A stretch of 64,000 bases of DNA, taken from assembly GCF_013363995.1 (NCBI RefSeq), contig NZ_JABWGO010000010.1, positions 62,001 to 126,000 on the forward strand, in the 5' to 3' direction. Below the pieces are notes generated by a model. That model saw nothing but the letters and a program-made list of their open reading frames with translations. It ran no database searches and had not been told where the DNA came from. A program made the translations under genes and the position numbers. How positions within the stretch are numbered: the first letter of the stretch is position 1; the number at the start of each line of letters is the position of its first letter. The DNA comes from Nonomuraea rhodomycinica (GTDB taxonomy: Bacteria > Actinomycetota > Actinomycetes > Streptosporangiales > Streptosporangiaceae). Below, piece by piece: positions 35,873 through 44,902 of this stretch.

Positions 35873-36667
35873 GTGATCGCGATTCTGGGCACCGGCAAGA
35901 TGGGCGAGGCCCTGCTGTCCGGGCTGCTGCGGGCGGGCGTCCAGCCCGACGACGTCGTGGCGACCACGCGCAGGCCCGAGCGGGCGCGCGGGCTGCGCGA
36001 GACGTACGGCGTGCGCACGCTGTCCAACTCCGAGGCCGCCAAGGCGGCCGACACGCTCATCCTGGCCGTCAAGCCGCAGGACATGGCGACGCTGCTGGCC
36101 GAGATCGCCCCCTACGTCCCGGCCGACCGGCTGGTGATCACGGCGGCGGCCGGCATCACCACCGGGTTCGTCGAGCAGCGCCTCGGCGTCGAGGTGCCGG
36201 TGGTCCGCGTCATGTCCAACACGCCGATCCGCTTCGACGAGGCGATGAGCGTCATCTCGGCGGGCGCCCACGCGGGCGAGGAGCACCTGCGGCGCACCGA
36301 GGAGCTGCTCAGCCCCGTCGGCAAGGTGCTGCGCATCCCCGAGGCCCAGCAGGACGCGGCGACCGCGCTGTCGGGCTCCGGGCCCGCCTACTTCTTCTAC
36401 CTCGTCGAGGCCATGGTCGACGCGGGCATCCTGCTCGGCATGCCGCGGGCCGCGGCCCTCGACATGGTGACCCAGTCGATCGTGGGCGCGGCCGTGATGC
36501 TGCGCGACTCGGGCGAGCACCCGGTGATCCTGCGCGAGGCCGTCACCTCGCCGGGCGGCACCACCATCGCCGCGATCGCCGAGCTCGAACGGCACAGCGT
36601 GCGCGCCGCGTTCCTGGCCGCCATCGAGGCCGCCCGCGACCGCGGCCGTGAGCTGGCCTCGGGCTGA
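35873..36667 (+). CDS. proC: Pyrroline-5-carboxylate reductase ProC
   Basis: ProC reduces P5C to proline with NADPH. The 264-residue product has the N-terminal Rossmann motif (ILGTGKMGEALLSGLL), the VKPQDMATLL strand, MSNTPIRFDEAMSVI, then LSGSGPAYFFYLVEAMVDAGILLGMPRAAA and REAVTSPGGTTIAAIAELE, which are ProC signatures. GGAGG precedes the GTG. Family length is complete. It follows proline dehydrogenase in the same direction. Confidence 0.95.
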   Translation: MIAILGTGKMGEALLSGLLRAGVQPDDVVATTRRPERARGLRETYGVRTLSNSEAAKAADTLILAVKPQDMATLLAEIAPYVPADRLVITAAAGITTGFVEQRLGVEVPVVRVMSNTPIRFDEAMSVISAGAHAGEEHLRRTEELLSPVGKVLRIPEAQQDAATALSGSGPAYFFYLVEAMVDAGILLGMPRAAALDMVTQSIVGAAVMLRDSGEHPVILREAVTSPGGTTIAAIAELERHSVRAAFLAAIEAARDRGRELASG

Positions 36668-36736
36668 GGCGCCTCCCGCCGCCCGGCGGGGCCCCTGATC
36701 GGGGACGCGGGAACCCCTGTCCCTACGATGAATCGG

Positions 36737-38116
36737 GTGACGATCCGTCGCGGCATCCCCCCGCTGCTCGTCCCGTTGCTCCTGCTGGTCGCCGTCGGCG
36801 GCTGCACCTCGGACGAGCCGGCCGGCGTCGAGCTGGCCGACGTCCGGCGCGCCCCGGTCACCGAGGTCGTCGAGGCCCCGGCCACGGTCGGCGCCCGCGC
36901 CACGGCGACCCTGCGCGCCCCCGCCCCGGGCACGCTGGCCAAGCTGTACGTCCGCGAGGGCGAACAGGTCCGCAAGGGCGAGCTGCTGGCCAGGATCCGC
37001 TCCCCGCAGGCGGAGGACCAGCTCAAGCAGGCCCGCCAGGCGGCCAGGCTGGCCTCGCCGGCCGCCCCGCGCCTGGCGAGCCCGCAGGTGCGGCTCGCCT
37101 CCTTCGACACCCGCGCCTTCGACGCCAAGGTCAGCAGGCACTTCGCCCGGGCCCGCAAGGAGGCGCGCAGGATCCGCGACGCCCAGGCCCGCAAGCAGCT
37201 CCTCGGGGCCATCGACCTGGCCGAGGCGCAGCACCGGGCGCAGACCAGGGCCCTGGCCTCGATCACCGCGCAGCTCAACCGGTCGATCAACAGCGTGCTG
37301 TCGGGGGTGACCAGCGGGTTCAGCGGCCTGGCCGGCTCCATGGCCTCGCTCCAGGCGGCCTCGCGCACCCAGGCGAAGGCCGCGGTCAAGGCGGCCGAGG
37401 GCACGGTCGCGTCGCTGGCGATCAGGGCCCCGTTCTCCGGGGTGGTCACCCTGGGCCGCGCCTCGGGCGGCGGCGGCTCGGGCGGCCTGGACGGGCTGCT
37501 GAGCCGGCTCCCCGGCGGCGGCCAGCAGCTCCCGTCGCTGCCGTCCACCGGGTCCGGCGGGGCGGGCACCCCCGTGGCGACCGGGGTCCCCGTGTCGGCC
37601 GGCGACCCGCTCGTGACCGTCACCGACGTGTCGAGGCTGACGCTGTCCGCCGACATCGACGAGACCGACGTCCTGCTGGTCAGGAAGGGCACCAAGGCCA
37701 CGGTGGAGCTCGACGCCGTCCCCGGCGCCGGCTACCCGGGCCGCGTCACCGGCGTCGGCGTCACCCCGAAGGAGGGCACGACGGGCGGCGTCAGCTACCC
37801 GGTGCAGCTCTCGCTCGGCGCGGGGACGTTCGACGACGGCGGCGAGGCGCCCACGCCCAAGCCGGGCATGAGCGCGGTGGCGCGGCTGACCGTGCGCGAG
37901 TCGTCCTCGGCCGTGTCGGTCCCGGCGTCCGCGATCGTCTCCAGCGGGCGCGAGAGCGTCGTCTGGGCCGTGCGCGGCGGGGTGGCCGAGCGCCGCGTGG
38001 TCAAGCTCGGCGCCCAGGGCGAGGCGGTGGTCGAGGTGCTGAACGGGCTGTCGGTCGGCGAGCGGGTCGTGGTCAAGGGCGCCGACTCCGTACGGCCGGG
38101 CCAGCGCCTGCCATGA
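36737..38116 (+). CDS. HlyD/MacA-type periplasmic adaptor lipoprotein
   Basis: The 459-residue protein is the adaptor of the downstream MacB-like ABC exporter. It has a lipoprotein signal (LLVAVGGC), the lipoyl/barrel half VVEAPATVGARATATLRAPAPGTLAKLYVREGEQVRKGELLARI, and an alpha-helical hairpin. The second half ends in ADIDETDVLLVRKGTKATVELDAVPG and VSVPASAIVSSGRESVVWAV. GTG 36737 was chosen because TACGAT (36724-36729) lies 7 nt upstream; ATG 36728 overlaps that box and is unlikely as start. It overlaps the ATPase gene by 4 bp. Confidence 0.9.
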   Translation: MTIRRGIPPLLVPLLLLVAVGGCTSDEPAGVELADVRRAPVTEVVEAPATVGARATATLRAPAPGTLAKLYVREGEQVRKGELLARIRSPQAEDQLKQARQAARLASPAAPRLASPQVRLASFDTRAFDAKVSRHFARARKEARRIRDAQARKQLLGAIDLAEAQHRAQTRALASITAQLNRSINSVLSGVTSGFSGLAGSMASLQAASRTQAKAAVKAAEGTVASLAIRAPFSGVVTLGRASGGGGSGGLDGLLSRLPGGGQQLPSLPSTGSGGAGTPVATGVPVSAGDPLVTVTDVSRLTLSADIDETDVLLVRKGTKATVELDAVPGAGYPGRVTGVGVTPKEGTTGGVSYPVQLSLGAGTFDDGGEAPTPKPGMSAVARLTVRESSSAVSVPASAIVSSGRESVVWAVRGGVAERRVVKLGAQGEAVVEVLNGLSVGERVVVKGADSVRPGQRLP

Positions 38117-38823
38117 CGGCCCCGGCACCGCCCGCGATCGAGGCCGTGGACCTCACCCGCCGCTACGACCTGGACGGCGTGTCCGTCGAGGCGCTGCGGG
38201 GCGTGTCGCTGCGGATCGGTCAGGGGGAGTTCGCGGCCATCGTCGGGCCGTCGGGCTCCGGCAAGTCGACGCTCATGCACCTGCTCGGCTGCCTCGACCG
38301 CCCCACCTCCGGCGTGCTGCGGATCAACGGGGTGGAGATGTCCGGCCTGTCCGACACGCGGCTGGCGGAGCTGCGCAACCGGACGATCGGCTTCGTCTTC
38401 CAGTCCTTCCACCTGCTGGCCAGGACCACCGCCCTCGACAACGTCGCCCTGCCGCTCGTCTACTGGGGCGTCGGCCGGGCCGAGCGGCGCGAACGGGCCA
38501 GGACGGCGCTGGAGTCGGTCGGGCTCGGCCACCGGATGGGGCACCGCCCGTCGCAGATGTCCGGCGGCGAGCAGCAGCGGGTCGCCATCGCCCGGGCGCT
38601 GGTGGGCGAGCCCAAGGTGCTGCTCGCCGACGAGCCCACGGGCAACCTGGACACGCGCAACGGCACGGAGGTCATGGCGATCCTCGACCGGCTCAACGCC
38701 GAGAGCGGGGTCGCCGTCGTCCTGGTCACCCACGAGCCGGAGGTGGCCGCGCACGCGCGCCGCCAGATCCACGTCCGCGACGGGCGCATCGAGCTGGACA
38801 CGGGGGCGGGGGGAGGGCCGTGA
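38113..38823 (+). CDS. MacB-type ABC transporter ATP-binding protein
   Basis: The 236-residue ATPase has Walker A GPSGSGKST, the LolD/MacB-type MSGGEQQRVAIARAL signature, Walker B VLLADEPTGNLD, and the switch His in VLVTHEPEVA. The Q-loop lies in TIGFVFQSFHLL. It overlaps both the adaptor and the permease genes by 4 bp, so the three-gene unit encodes one export complex. The substrate is unknown; related systems export peptides or lipids, or remodel the envelope. Confidence 0.95.
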   Translation: MTAPAPPAIEAVDLTRRYDLDGVSVEALRGVSLRIGQGEFAAIVGPSGSGKSTLMHLLGCLDRPTSGVLRINGVEMSGLSDTRLAELRNRTIGFVFQSFHLLARTTALDNVALPLVYWGVGRAERRERARTALESVGLGHRMGHRPSQMSGGEQQRVAIARALVGEPKVLLADEPTGNLDTRNGTEVMAILDRLNAESGVAVVLVTHEPEVAAHARRQIHVRDGRIELDTGAGGGP

Positions 38824-40004
38824 GGGGGCGCGAGTCGTTCGTCATGGCACTGGAGGCGCTGCGGGTCAACCGGCTGCGCAGCGCCCTGACCATGCTGGGC
38901 GTCATCATCGGCGTGCTGGCCGTGGTCGTCCTCGTCTCGGTCGGCACGGGCGCCAAGGACGCCGTGGAGAAGCAGATCTCCGGCCTCGGCACCAACATCA
39001 TCCTGGTCGTGCCCGGGCAGCTCACCGTGGGCGCCGCGCCCACGCAGAGCCGGCTGAGCCTGGCCGACGTGGCCTACGTGCGGCGGGTGGTGGGCGACCC
39101 GGCCAAGGTGACCGTGTCGCTGCAGTCGGGGGAGACCGTGCGGGTGGGCCGTACGGAGGCGTTCGTGACGATCATCGGCACCGACCAGAACCTCACGAAC
39201 GTCTTCCAGCGGCCCCTCGCCAAGGGACGCCACCTGAGCGAGACCGACGTCGACACGCGGCGCCGGGTGGCCGTGCTCGGCTCCGAGGTGGCGGCGCGGA
39301 TGTTCGGCGACGTGGACCCGGTGGGACGGCAGGTCTCGATCGCCGGGGCGCGGTTCCGGGTGGTCGGCGTGTACGCCACGGTGGGGCAGACGTTCGGTCT
39401 CTCCCGCGACCAGGAGGTCCACGTGCCGGTGACGACGGCGCAGCGCATGCTCGGCGTCGACCGGGTCAACGGGCTGGCCGTGGGCGCGTCGGGGCCGGAG
39501 GAGGTGGAGGCGCTGCAGGGCAGGGTCGTGGCGGCGCTCACCGAGCGGTACCCGGGCGAGAAGTTCTCCGCGGTCACCCAGACCCAGCTCCTCGGCACGA
39601 TCGGCAGCGTGCTCGGCATGCTGACCGGCGTGCTCGCGGCCATCGCCGGGATCTCCCTGCTGGTGGGCGGGGTCGGCGTGTCCAACATCATGCTGGTCAG
39701 CGTGCGGGAGCGGACCAAGGAGATCGGGCTGCGCAAGGCGCTCGGCGCCCGCCAGCGTGACGTGCTGGCCCAGTTCCTCATCGAGGCGGTGCTGCTGACC
39801 ACGATCGGCGGCGCGATCGGCATCGTGCTGGGCGTGGGCGGCGCGGTGGCGATCCGGTCGTTCACGGAGGTCCCGGCCACGATCACGTGGTGGTCGATCG
39901 CGCTGGCGTTCGGCGTGTCGGCCGTGGTGGGGGTGTTCTTCGGCGTGGCGCCGGCGCGGAGGGCGGGCCGCCTGGACCCCGTGGTCGCGCTCCGCGCCGA
40001 ATGA
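38820..40004 (+). CDS. MacB-like FtsX-domain ABC permease
   Basis: The 394-residue permease has an N-terminal helix (ALRVNRLRSALTMLGVIIGVLAVVVLVSVG), a periplasmic MacB_PCD domain (about 55-250), and three C-terminal helices of the FtsX type with SVRERTKEIGLRKALGARQRDVLAQFLIEAVLLTTIGG. It ends in APARRAGRLDPVVALRAE, the usual MacB/FtsX tail. The GTG start overlaps the ATPase stop. Together with the adaptor it completes a tripartite-like export system, although a Gram-positive cell has no TolC. Confidence 0.93.
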   Translation: MRGRESFVMALEALRVNRLRSALTMLGVIIGVLAVVVLVSVGTGAKDAVEKQISGLGTNIILVVPGQLTVGAAPTQSRLSLADVAYVRRVVGDPAKVTVSLQSGETVRVGRTEAFVTIIGTDQNLTNVFQRPLAKGRHLSETDVDTRRRVAVLGSEVAARMFGDVDPVGRQVSIAGARFRVVGVYATVGQTFGLSRDQEVHVPVTTAQRMLGVDRVNGLAVGASGPEEVEALQGRVVAALTERYPGEKFSAVTQTQLLGTIGSVLGMLTGVLAAIAGISLLVGGVGVSNIMLVSVRERTKEIGLRKALGARQRDVLAQFLIEAVLLTTIGGAIGIVLGVGGAVAIRSFTEVPATITWWSIALAFGVSAVVGVFFGVAPARRAGRLDPVVALRAE

Positions 40005-40020
40005 CCGGCCGATTGCGTGG

Positions 40021-40761
40021 TCAGGCGTCGCGGCGCAGCGTCAGGACGCAGGCGACGGCCAGCGTGACCGTGATCCAGCCGAGGTAGACGGCGAACCCGC
40101 TCCACGGTCCGAGCGAGCTGGACGCCGTCGGGAACGCCACCTGAACCCCGGCGTTGGAGGTGAACCAGTCGTTCACCGTCCTGCCCCACTCGCCGGGCAG
40201 CATGCGGGTGACCTGCGGCAGCACGAGGATCAGCCCGATGGCCGAGACGATCGCGCCGGGCGTGTGCCGGACCAGGGCGCCGAGCGCCAGCCCGAACAGG
40301 CCGCACGCCGTCAGGAAGAGGCCGGTGCCGGTGACCGTGCGCAGCACGCCGGGGTCGCCGAGCGAGGCCCCGCCGAGGATGGCCTGGCCGACGAAGAACG
40401 TGGCGAAGGAGGCCGCCATGCACGCCGCCAGGGCCACGGCCGTGAACACCACCAGCTTCCCGGCCAGCAGCCGCAGCCGCCTCGGCACCGCCATGTAGGA
40501 CACCCGGATGGCGCCCGTGCGGTACTCACTGGTCACGACCAGCGCGCCCAGCGCGGCGACGGCCAGCGCGGCGAAGGAGTAGCCGCTCAGGCTGATCCCG
40601 GTGGCCTCGACGGACGGCACCGGGCCCGTGGCGGAGCGCTTCACCGCGATCGACATCAGGATGCCGATGGCGAGCATGAACAGCACGGCGGTGCCGAGCG
40701 TCCACATGGTCGAGCGGACCGAGCGCAGCTTGGTCCATTCCGAACGGATGACGTCGATCAT
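40021..40761 (-). CDS. ABC-2-type transporter permease
   Basis: The 246-residue integral membrane protein has about six helices, with IRSEWTKLRSVRSTMWTLGTAVLFMLAIGILMS at the N-terminus and TSEYRTGAIRVSYMAVPRRLRLLAGKLVVFTAVAL after helix 2. These features are typical of the small ABC-2 permeases of BcrB/NatB-type exporters. ATG 40761 overlaps the stop of the ATPase gene (ATGA). With that gene and the adjacent two-component system it forms a probable antimicrobial-peptide or antibiotic-resistance module. It is convergent with the MacB-like permease gene, 16 bp apart. Confidence 0.92.
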   Translation of the reverse strand: MIDVIRSEWTKLRSVRSTMWTLGTAVLFMLAIGILMSIAVKRSATGPVPSVEATGISLSGYSFAALAVAALGALVVTSEYRTGAIRVSYMAVPRRLRLLAGKLVVFTAVALAACMAASFATFFVGQAILGGASLGDPGVLRTVTGTGLFLTACGLFGLALGALVRHTPGAIVSAIGLILVLPQVTRMLPGEWGRTVNDWFTSNAGVQVAFPTASSSLGPWSGFAVYLGWITVTLAVACVLTLRRDA

Positions 40762-41648
40762 GACGAGTACTCCAGGCTGTCCTTGGTGAGCTCCATGTAG
40801 GCGGCCTCCAGCGACGGCCGCACGAGCGTCAGCTCCTCCAGCGGCAGGCCGGCGCGGGCGGTGAGGGTGCCGATCTCCAGCGGCGTCATCGCCGTCACGC
40901 GCAGGTGGTCCGGGTGCAGCTCGCCGACCTTGACCAGCTCGGCCACCTCGGCCAGCCGGGGCGAGCGCACCCGTACGTACGCCTGCGAGCTGCGCCCGAT
41001 GAACTCCGCCACACCCGTGTCGGCGATCAGCCGGCCCTTGCCGATGACGACGAGGTGGTCGGCGGTCTGCGCCATCTCGCTCATGAGGTGGCTGGAGACG
41101 AACACCGCCCGCCCCTCGGCGGCGAGCCGGCGCATGAAGGTGCGGATCCACAGGATCCCGTCGGGGTCGAGCCCGTTGACCGGCTCGTCGAAGATGAGGA
41201 TCTCGGGGTCGCCGAGGAGCGCGGCGGCGATGCCGAGCCGCTGGGACATGCCGAGGGAGAACCCGCCGATCCGCTTGCGGGCCACCTCGCGCAGCCCCAC
41301 GGTCTCCAGCACCTCCATGACCCGGCCCGCCGGGATGGCGTTGCTCTGGGCGATGGCCAGCAGGTGGTCGCGGGCGCTGCGCCCGCCGTGGACGGCCTTG
41401 GCGTCCAGCAGCGCGCCCACCTTGCGCAGCGGGTGACGCAGGTCCCGGTACGGCACGCCGTCCACGAGGACCGATCCGCCGGTGGGACGGTCGAGGCCGA
41501 GGATCATCCGCATGGTCGTCGACTTGCCGGCGCCGTTCGGCCCGAGGAAGCCGGTCACCCGTCCGGGCTCGACGTCGAAGGAGAGGTCTGCCACGGCGAC
41601 GGTCCGGCCGTAGCGTTTGGTCAGGTTCGTCGCGCGTATCGCGGTCAT
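40758..41648 (-). CDS. Drug-export ABC ATP-binding protein (BcrA/DrrA-like)
   Basis: The 296-residue ATPase has Walker A GPNGAGKSTTMRM, the FSLGMSQRLGIAAALLGDPEILIFDEPVNGLDPDG signature-Walker B block, and a C-terminal extension (IGRSSQAYVRVRSPRLAEVAELVKVG) usual in BcrA/DrrA-type pumps. It is coupled to the permease gene through the ATGA overlap. A CCTCC-N4-GGAGG dyad (41681-41694) lies 33 bp upstream and could be the operator for the neighbouring response regulator. Confidence 0.95.
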   Translation of the reverse strand: MTAIRATNLTKRYGRTVAVADLSFDVEPGRVTGFLGPNGAGKSTTMRMILGLDRPTGGSVLVDGVPYRDLRHPLRKVGALLDAKAVHGGRSARDHLLAIAQSNAIPAGRVMEVLETVGLREVARKRIGGFSLGMSQRLGIAAALLGDPEILIFDEPVNGLDPDGILWIRTFMRRLAAEGRAVFVSSHLMSEMAQTADHLVVIGKGRLIADTGVAEFIGRSSQAYVRVRSPRLAEVAELVKVGELHPDHLRVTAMTPLEIGTLTARAGLPLEELTLVRPSLEAAYMELTKDSLEYSS

Positions 41649-41680
41649 GTCCCCAGCCTGGCGGCGCGACGGCGCGCGAT

Positions 41681-41694
41681 CCTCCTGCCGGAGG
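41681..41694. promoter_or_regulatory. CCTCC-N4-GGAGG dyad upstream of the ABC exporter
   Basis: The 14-bp inverted repeat CCTCCTGCCGGAGG lies between the response regulator stop and the ATPase start (41648). Its position suits an activator site used by the two-component regulator encoded next door. The repeat is short and G/C-rich, so it could be chance or a weak hairpin. Confidence 0.4.
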
Positions 41695-41728
41695 ACCGTT
41701 CGCGGGCGCGCGCCCTGGGAGCGCGGTC

Positions 41729-42388
41729 CTACTCTCCTGGTGTGATCATCCCTGACTCGTAGGCGGCGATGACCGCCTGGGCGCGGTCCCTGACGCCGAG
41801 CTTGCCGAACAGGCTGGTGACGTGGTTCTTCACGGTCGAGGGGGAGACGCCCAGGTCGGCGGCGATCTCGCCGTTGGAGTGGCCGCGCCCGATCAGCGCG
41901 AGGATCTCGCGCTCCCGGTCGGTGAGCCCGGACAGGGGGGAGCGGCGGCCGGGGCGGCGCGGGCGGGCGGCGCGGACGAACGTGCCGATGAGGCGGGTCA
42001 GCAGCCGCGGCGCCACGGCCGACTCGCCCCGGTGGACCACGCGCACCCCCTCGACCAGCTCCTCCGGGGAGACGTCCTTGGGCAGGAAGCCGTTGGCCCC
42101 GGCGCGCAGCGCGGCCACGACGTTCTCGTCCAGGTCGAACGTGCTGAGTGCGAGCACCCGCACCCCGGGCAGCTCGTCGGTGATCAGCTCGGTGGCGCGC
42201 ACCCCGTCGAGGCCGGGCATGTGCAGGTCCATCAGCACCACGTCGGGCCGCAGCCGCCGGCTCTGCTCGACCGCCTCCTCGCCGTCGGCGGCCTCGCCGA
42301 CCACGGTCATGTCCGGCTGGGCGTCCAGCATGAGCCGGAAGCCCATGCGCACCAGCGCGTGGTCGTCCGCCAGCAACACCGCGATCAT
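41729..42388 (-). CDS. LuxR-family response regulator (likely controls the ABC exporter)
   Basis: The 219-residue regulator has a receiver domain (MIAVLLADDHALVRMGFRLMLDAQPDMTVVG; phospho-acceptor Asp in VVLMDLHMPGLDG near 54) with Thr (ALSTFD) and Lys (FLPKDVSPEELV). A LuxR HTH follows (LTDREREILALIGRGHSNGEIAADLGVSPSTVKNHVTSLFGKL). It follows the kinase gene by 16 bp. It lies 80 bp upstream of the ABC exporter genes on the same strand, so it probably activates them. Confidence 0.93.
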   Translation of the reverse strand: MIAVLLADDHALVRMGFRLMLDAQPDMTVVGEAADGEEAVEQSRRLRPDVVLMDLHMPGLDGVRATELITDELPGVRVLALSTFDLDENVVAALRAGANGFLPKDVSPEELVEGVRVVHRGESAVAPRLLTRLIGTFVRAARPRRPGRRSPLSGLTDREREILALIGRGHSNGEIAADLGVSPSTVKNHVTSLFGKLGVRDRAQAVIAAYESGMITPGE

Positions 42389-42404
42389 GCCGGTTCCACG
42401 GGGG

Positions 42405-43562
42405 TCATGCCTGCTCCAGGGGGATCTCCAGAGGGATGCGGGCGCGCACCCGGAAGCCGCCTTCCGGGCGGTGGCCCGCGCGTAACTCGCCGCCGCACAG
42501 GGCCACGCGCTCGGCCATGCCGCCGAGCCCGAACCCGGGCGGCCCGTCGGGCCGGGCGCCGTCCGCGCCGTCGTCCAGGACCTCCACCTCGACCCTCTCC
42601 CGCTCGTACGCGAGCAGGATCCGGGCCCGCGCGCCCGGCGCGTGCTTGCGGGTGTTGGTCAGCGCCTCCTGGACGATCCGGTACACGGCGTGGTCCACGG
42701 CCGCCGGCAGGGGCACGGCCGCGCCGGTCACGGTCAGCTCGGCCGGGAGGCCGGCGGTGCGGGCCTCCTCGACCAGCGCGGGCAGGCGGTCGGCGCCGAC
42801 GCCCGTGGCGGCGTCGGCCCCGTCGCCGTCGCCGGCCCGCAGGACGTACAGGAGCTGGCGCATCTCGGCCAGCGCCTGCCGGGCGGTCTGCTCGGCGCCG
42901 GACAGGGCCTCGCGGGTGACGTCGTGGCCGGGCGGGAGCGTGGCGCGGGCGCCGCCGACCAGGGCGTTGATCACGCTGAGGTGGTGCGCGACGACGTCGT
43001 GCAGTTCGCGCGCGATGCGCCGCCGCTCGGCGCGGACCGCGGCCTCGGCCGCCTCCGTGCGGTCGCGCTCCCTGAGCTCGGCGCGGACGCGGGCGAACTG
43101 CCCCACGCCCATGGAGGCGAGGAACACGAACGCGTTGGTCACCCAGACGCTGCTGGTGTCCACGGCGATCATGATCGCGGCGTTGTAGACGACCACCGCC
43201 GCGGCGGTGAGCCAGACGGCCGTCCTGCCCCTGGTGTAGCGGCCGACGCTGTAGAGGGCGACCGCCACGGGGACGTTCGGTCCCACGATGAGGCCGGTGG
43301 CCAGGCCCATCAGGTCGAGCGCCGCGACGAGGGCGAGGGCGTGGTCCGGGTGACGGCGCCGGACGAGCAGCGGGATCGTGGAGACCACGTAGTGGGCGGC
43401 GCCGGCCGCGAGCTGGGGATGGCCCGCCAGGACGACCGACACCAGGCCGGCGCACCCGATCAGGGCCAGCACGGCGACGAGCGCGACGTCGAAGACCCAG
43501 GGGCGCCTGAAGAAGCGCCACGCGGCCGCGGCGCGCCGGGCCGCCGGCCGGAGGGGAGCCAT
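42405..43562 (-). CDS. Sensor histidine kinase with membrane domain (NarL class)
   Basis: The 385-residue kinase has an N-terminal membrane domain of about five helices (DVALVAVLALIGCAGLVSVVLAG, VAALDLMGLATGLIVG, WLTAAAVVVYNAAIMIA). A HisKA_3 motif follows, ARELHDVVAHHLSVINALVGG, then the ATPase with YRIVQEALTNTRKHA, LDDGADG and GFGLGGMAERVALCGGEL. Its membrane domain suggests that it senses envelope stress or the substrate of the nearby ABC pump. It is the first gene of the kinase-regulator-ABC block. Confidence 0.92.
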   Translation of the reverse strand: MAPLRPAARRAAAAWRFFRRPWVFDVALVAVLALIGCAGLVSVVLAGHPQLAAGAAHYVVSTIPLLVRRRHPDHALALVAALDLMGLATGLIVGPNVPVAVALYSVGRYTRGRTAVWLTAAAVVVYNAAIMIAVDTSSVWVTNAFVFLASMGVGQFARVRAELRERDRTEAAEAAVRAERRRIARELHDVVAHHLSVINALVGGARATLPPGHDVTREALSGAEQTARQALAEMRQLLYVLRAGDGDGADAATGVGADRLPALVEEARTAGLPAELTVTGAAVPLPAAVDHAVYRIVQEALTNTRKHAPGARARILLAYERERVEVEVLDDGADGARPDGPPGFGLGGMAERVALCGGELRAGHRPEGGFRVRARIPLEIPLEQA

Positions 43563-43708
43563 GATCTGAGCTTATGCGGGCCGTGTCCGCGCGGGCGGGG
43601 GCGAGCGGGGAGCGGCGACGTCTCACCTTGATCAACGGGTGCCGCCACGTGGGCCCGGCCGGGGGACGCTGCGGTAACGTCGCCCCAAGGCGAGGGAACG
43701 GGAGAGCT

Positions 43709-44872
43709 ATGAGTCGGACAGCACGGGTCATCTGGGACGACGCTCTCACCTCATACAACTTCGGTCCCGGTCATCCGCTCGCGCCCGTCCGGGTCGAGCT
43801 GACGATGGCGCTGGCCCGCGAGCTGGGCGTGCTCGACAAGGTGGAGACGGCCGGGTGCGCGCCGGCGGGCGACGACGAGCTGGCCATGGTCCACGAGCGC
43901 GGCTACATCGAGGCGGTCAAGCGGGTCTCGGCCACCGGCGCGCCCGACCTGTCGGCGGGTCTCGGCACACCGGACAACCCCGCCTTCCGCGGCGTCCACG
44001 AGGCCTCCGCGCTGATCGCCGGCGCCTCCCTGGCCGCCGCGCGGGCGGTCTGGGAGGGCACGGCCGAGCACGCGGTCAACGTGGCGGGCGGCCTGCACCA
44101 CGCCATGGCCGCCACGGCCAGCGGCTTCTGCGTCTACAACGACCCGGCGCTGGCCATCGCCTGGCTGCTGGCGCGGGGCGCCACCCGGGTCGCGTACGTG
44201 GACGTCGACGTCCACCACGGCGACGGCGTGCAGGCGGCCTTCTACGGCGATCCCCGTGTGCTGACGATCAGCCTGCACGAGAGCCCCCGCACGCTCTTCC
44301 CCGGCACGGGCTTCGCGGAGGAGACCGGCGCTGAGGGCACGGCCGTCAACGTGGCGCTCCCGGCGGGGTGCGGCGACGCCGGGTGGCTGCGGGCCTTCGA
44401 CGCGGTCGTGCCGCCGCTGCTGCGTGAGTTCCGTCCGGAGGTGCTGGTCACCCAGCACGGCTGCGACAGCCACGCCCTCGACCCGCTGGCCAACCTCATG
44501 CTCAGCGTCGACGGACAGCGCGCCGCGTACGCGGCGCTGCACCGGCTGGCCCACGAGACGGCGGGCGGCCGGTGGATCGTCACCGGCGGCGGCGGTTACG
44601 AGCTGGTGCAGGTGGTGCCGCGGGCGTGGACGCACCTGATCGCGGAGGTCGCGGGGCATCCGCTCGACCCGGCCACGCCGACCGGAGAGGAGTGGCGGCG
44701 TCTCGCGCGGGAGCGCACGGGGGAGACCCCGCCGCTCACCATGACAGACGGCCGCAATCCGGAATTTCGCTCACTTTCCGGTGGTTATGACCCAGGAGAT
44801 CCCATAGACCGTGCGATCATGGCGACCCGCAACGCGGTCTTCCCCCTGCACGGCCTCGATCCCATGCCCTGA
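43709..44872 (+). CDS. acuC: AcuC-type class I histone-deacetylase-fold enzyme
   Basis: AcuC deacetylates acetyl-CoA synthetase and other proteins. The 387-residue product has the zinc deacetylase motifs GGLHHAM (catalytic His pair), YVDVDVHHGDGVQAAFY, TISLHESPRTLFPGTG, CDSHALDPLANL and ITGGGGYE (as VTGGGGYELV). These belong to the class I HDAC/AcuC fold. GGGAG precedes the ATG. It is followed 30 bp later by a phosphatase-like gene; both precede a bdtA-like gene, an order also remembered from Streptomyces near bldC. Confidence 0.93.
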   Translation: MSRTARVIWDDALTSYNFGPGHPLAPVRVELTMALARELGVLDKVETAGCAPAGDDELAMVHERGYIEAVKRVSATGAPDLSAGLGTPDNPAFRGVHEASALIAGASLAAARAVWEGTAEHAVNVAGGLHHAMAATASGFCVYNDPALAIAWLLARGATRVAYVDVDVHHGDGVQAAFYGDPRVLTISLHESPRTLFPGTGFAEETGAEGTAVNVALPAGCGDAGWLRAFDAVVPPLLREFRPEVLVTQHGCDSHALDPLANLMLSVDGQRAAYAALHRLAHETAGGRWIVTGGGGYELVQVVPRAWTHLIAEVAGHPLDPATPTGEEWRRLARERTGETPPLTMTDGRNPEFRSLSGGYDPGDPIDRAIMATRNAVFPLHGLDPMP

Positions 44873-44902
44873 CGAGCCCCCATGCCCTGACGAGGAAGAG
44901 CA

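Noticed and set aside
36728..36736. ATG start for the HlyD-type adaptor
   Set aside because: It overlaps the TACGAT -10-like box, so transcription would begin downstream of it; GTG 36737 fits.
42385..43758. 457-residue frame opposite/over the sensor kinase
   Set aside because: It is an out-of-frame shadow of the kinase gene, which carries the H, N and G boxes.
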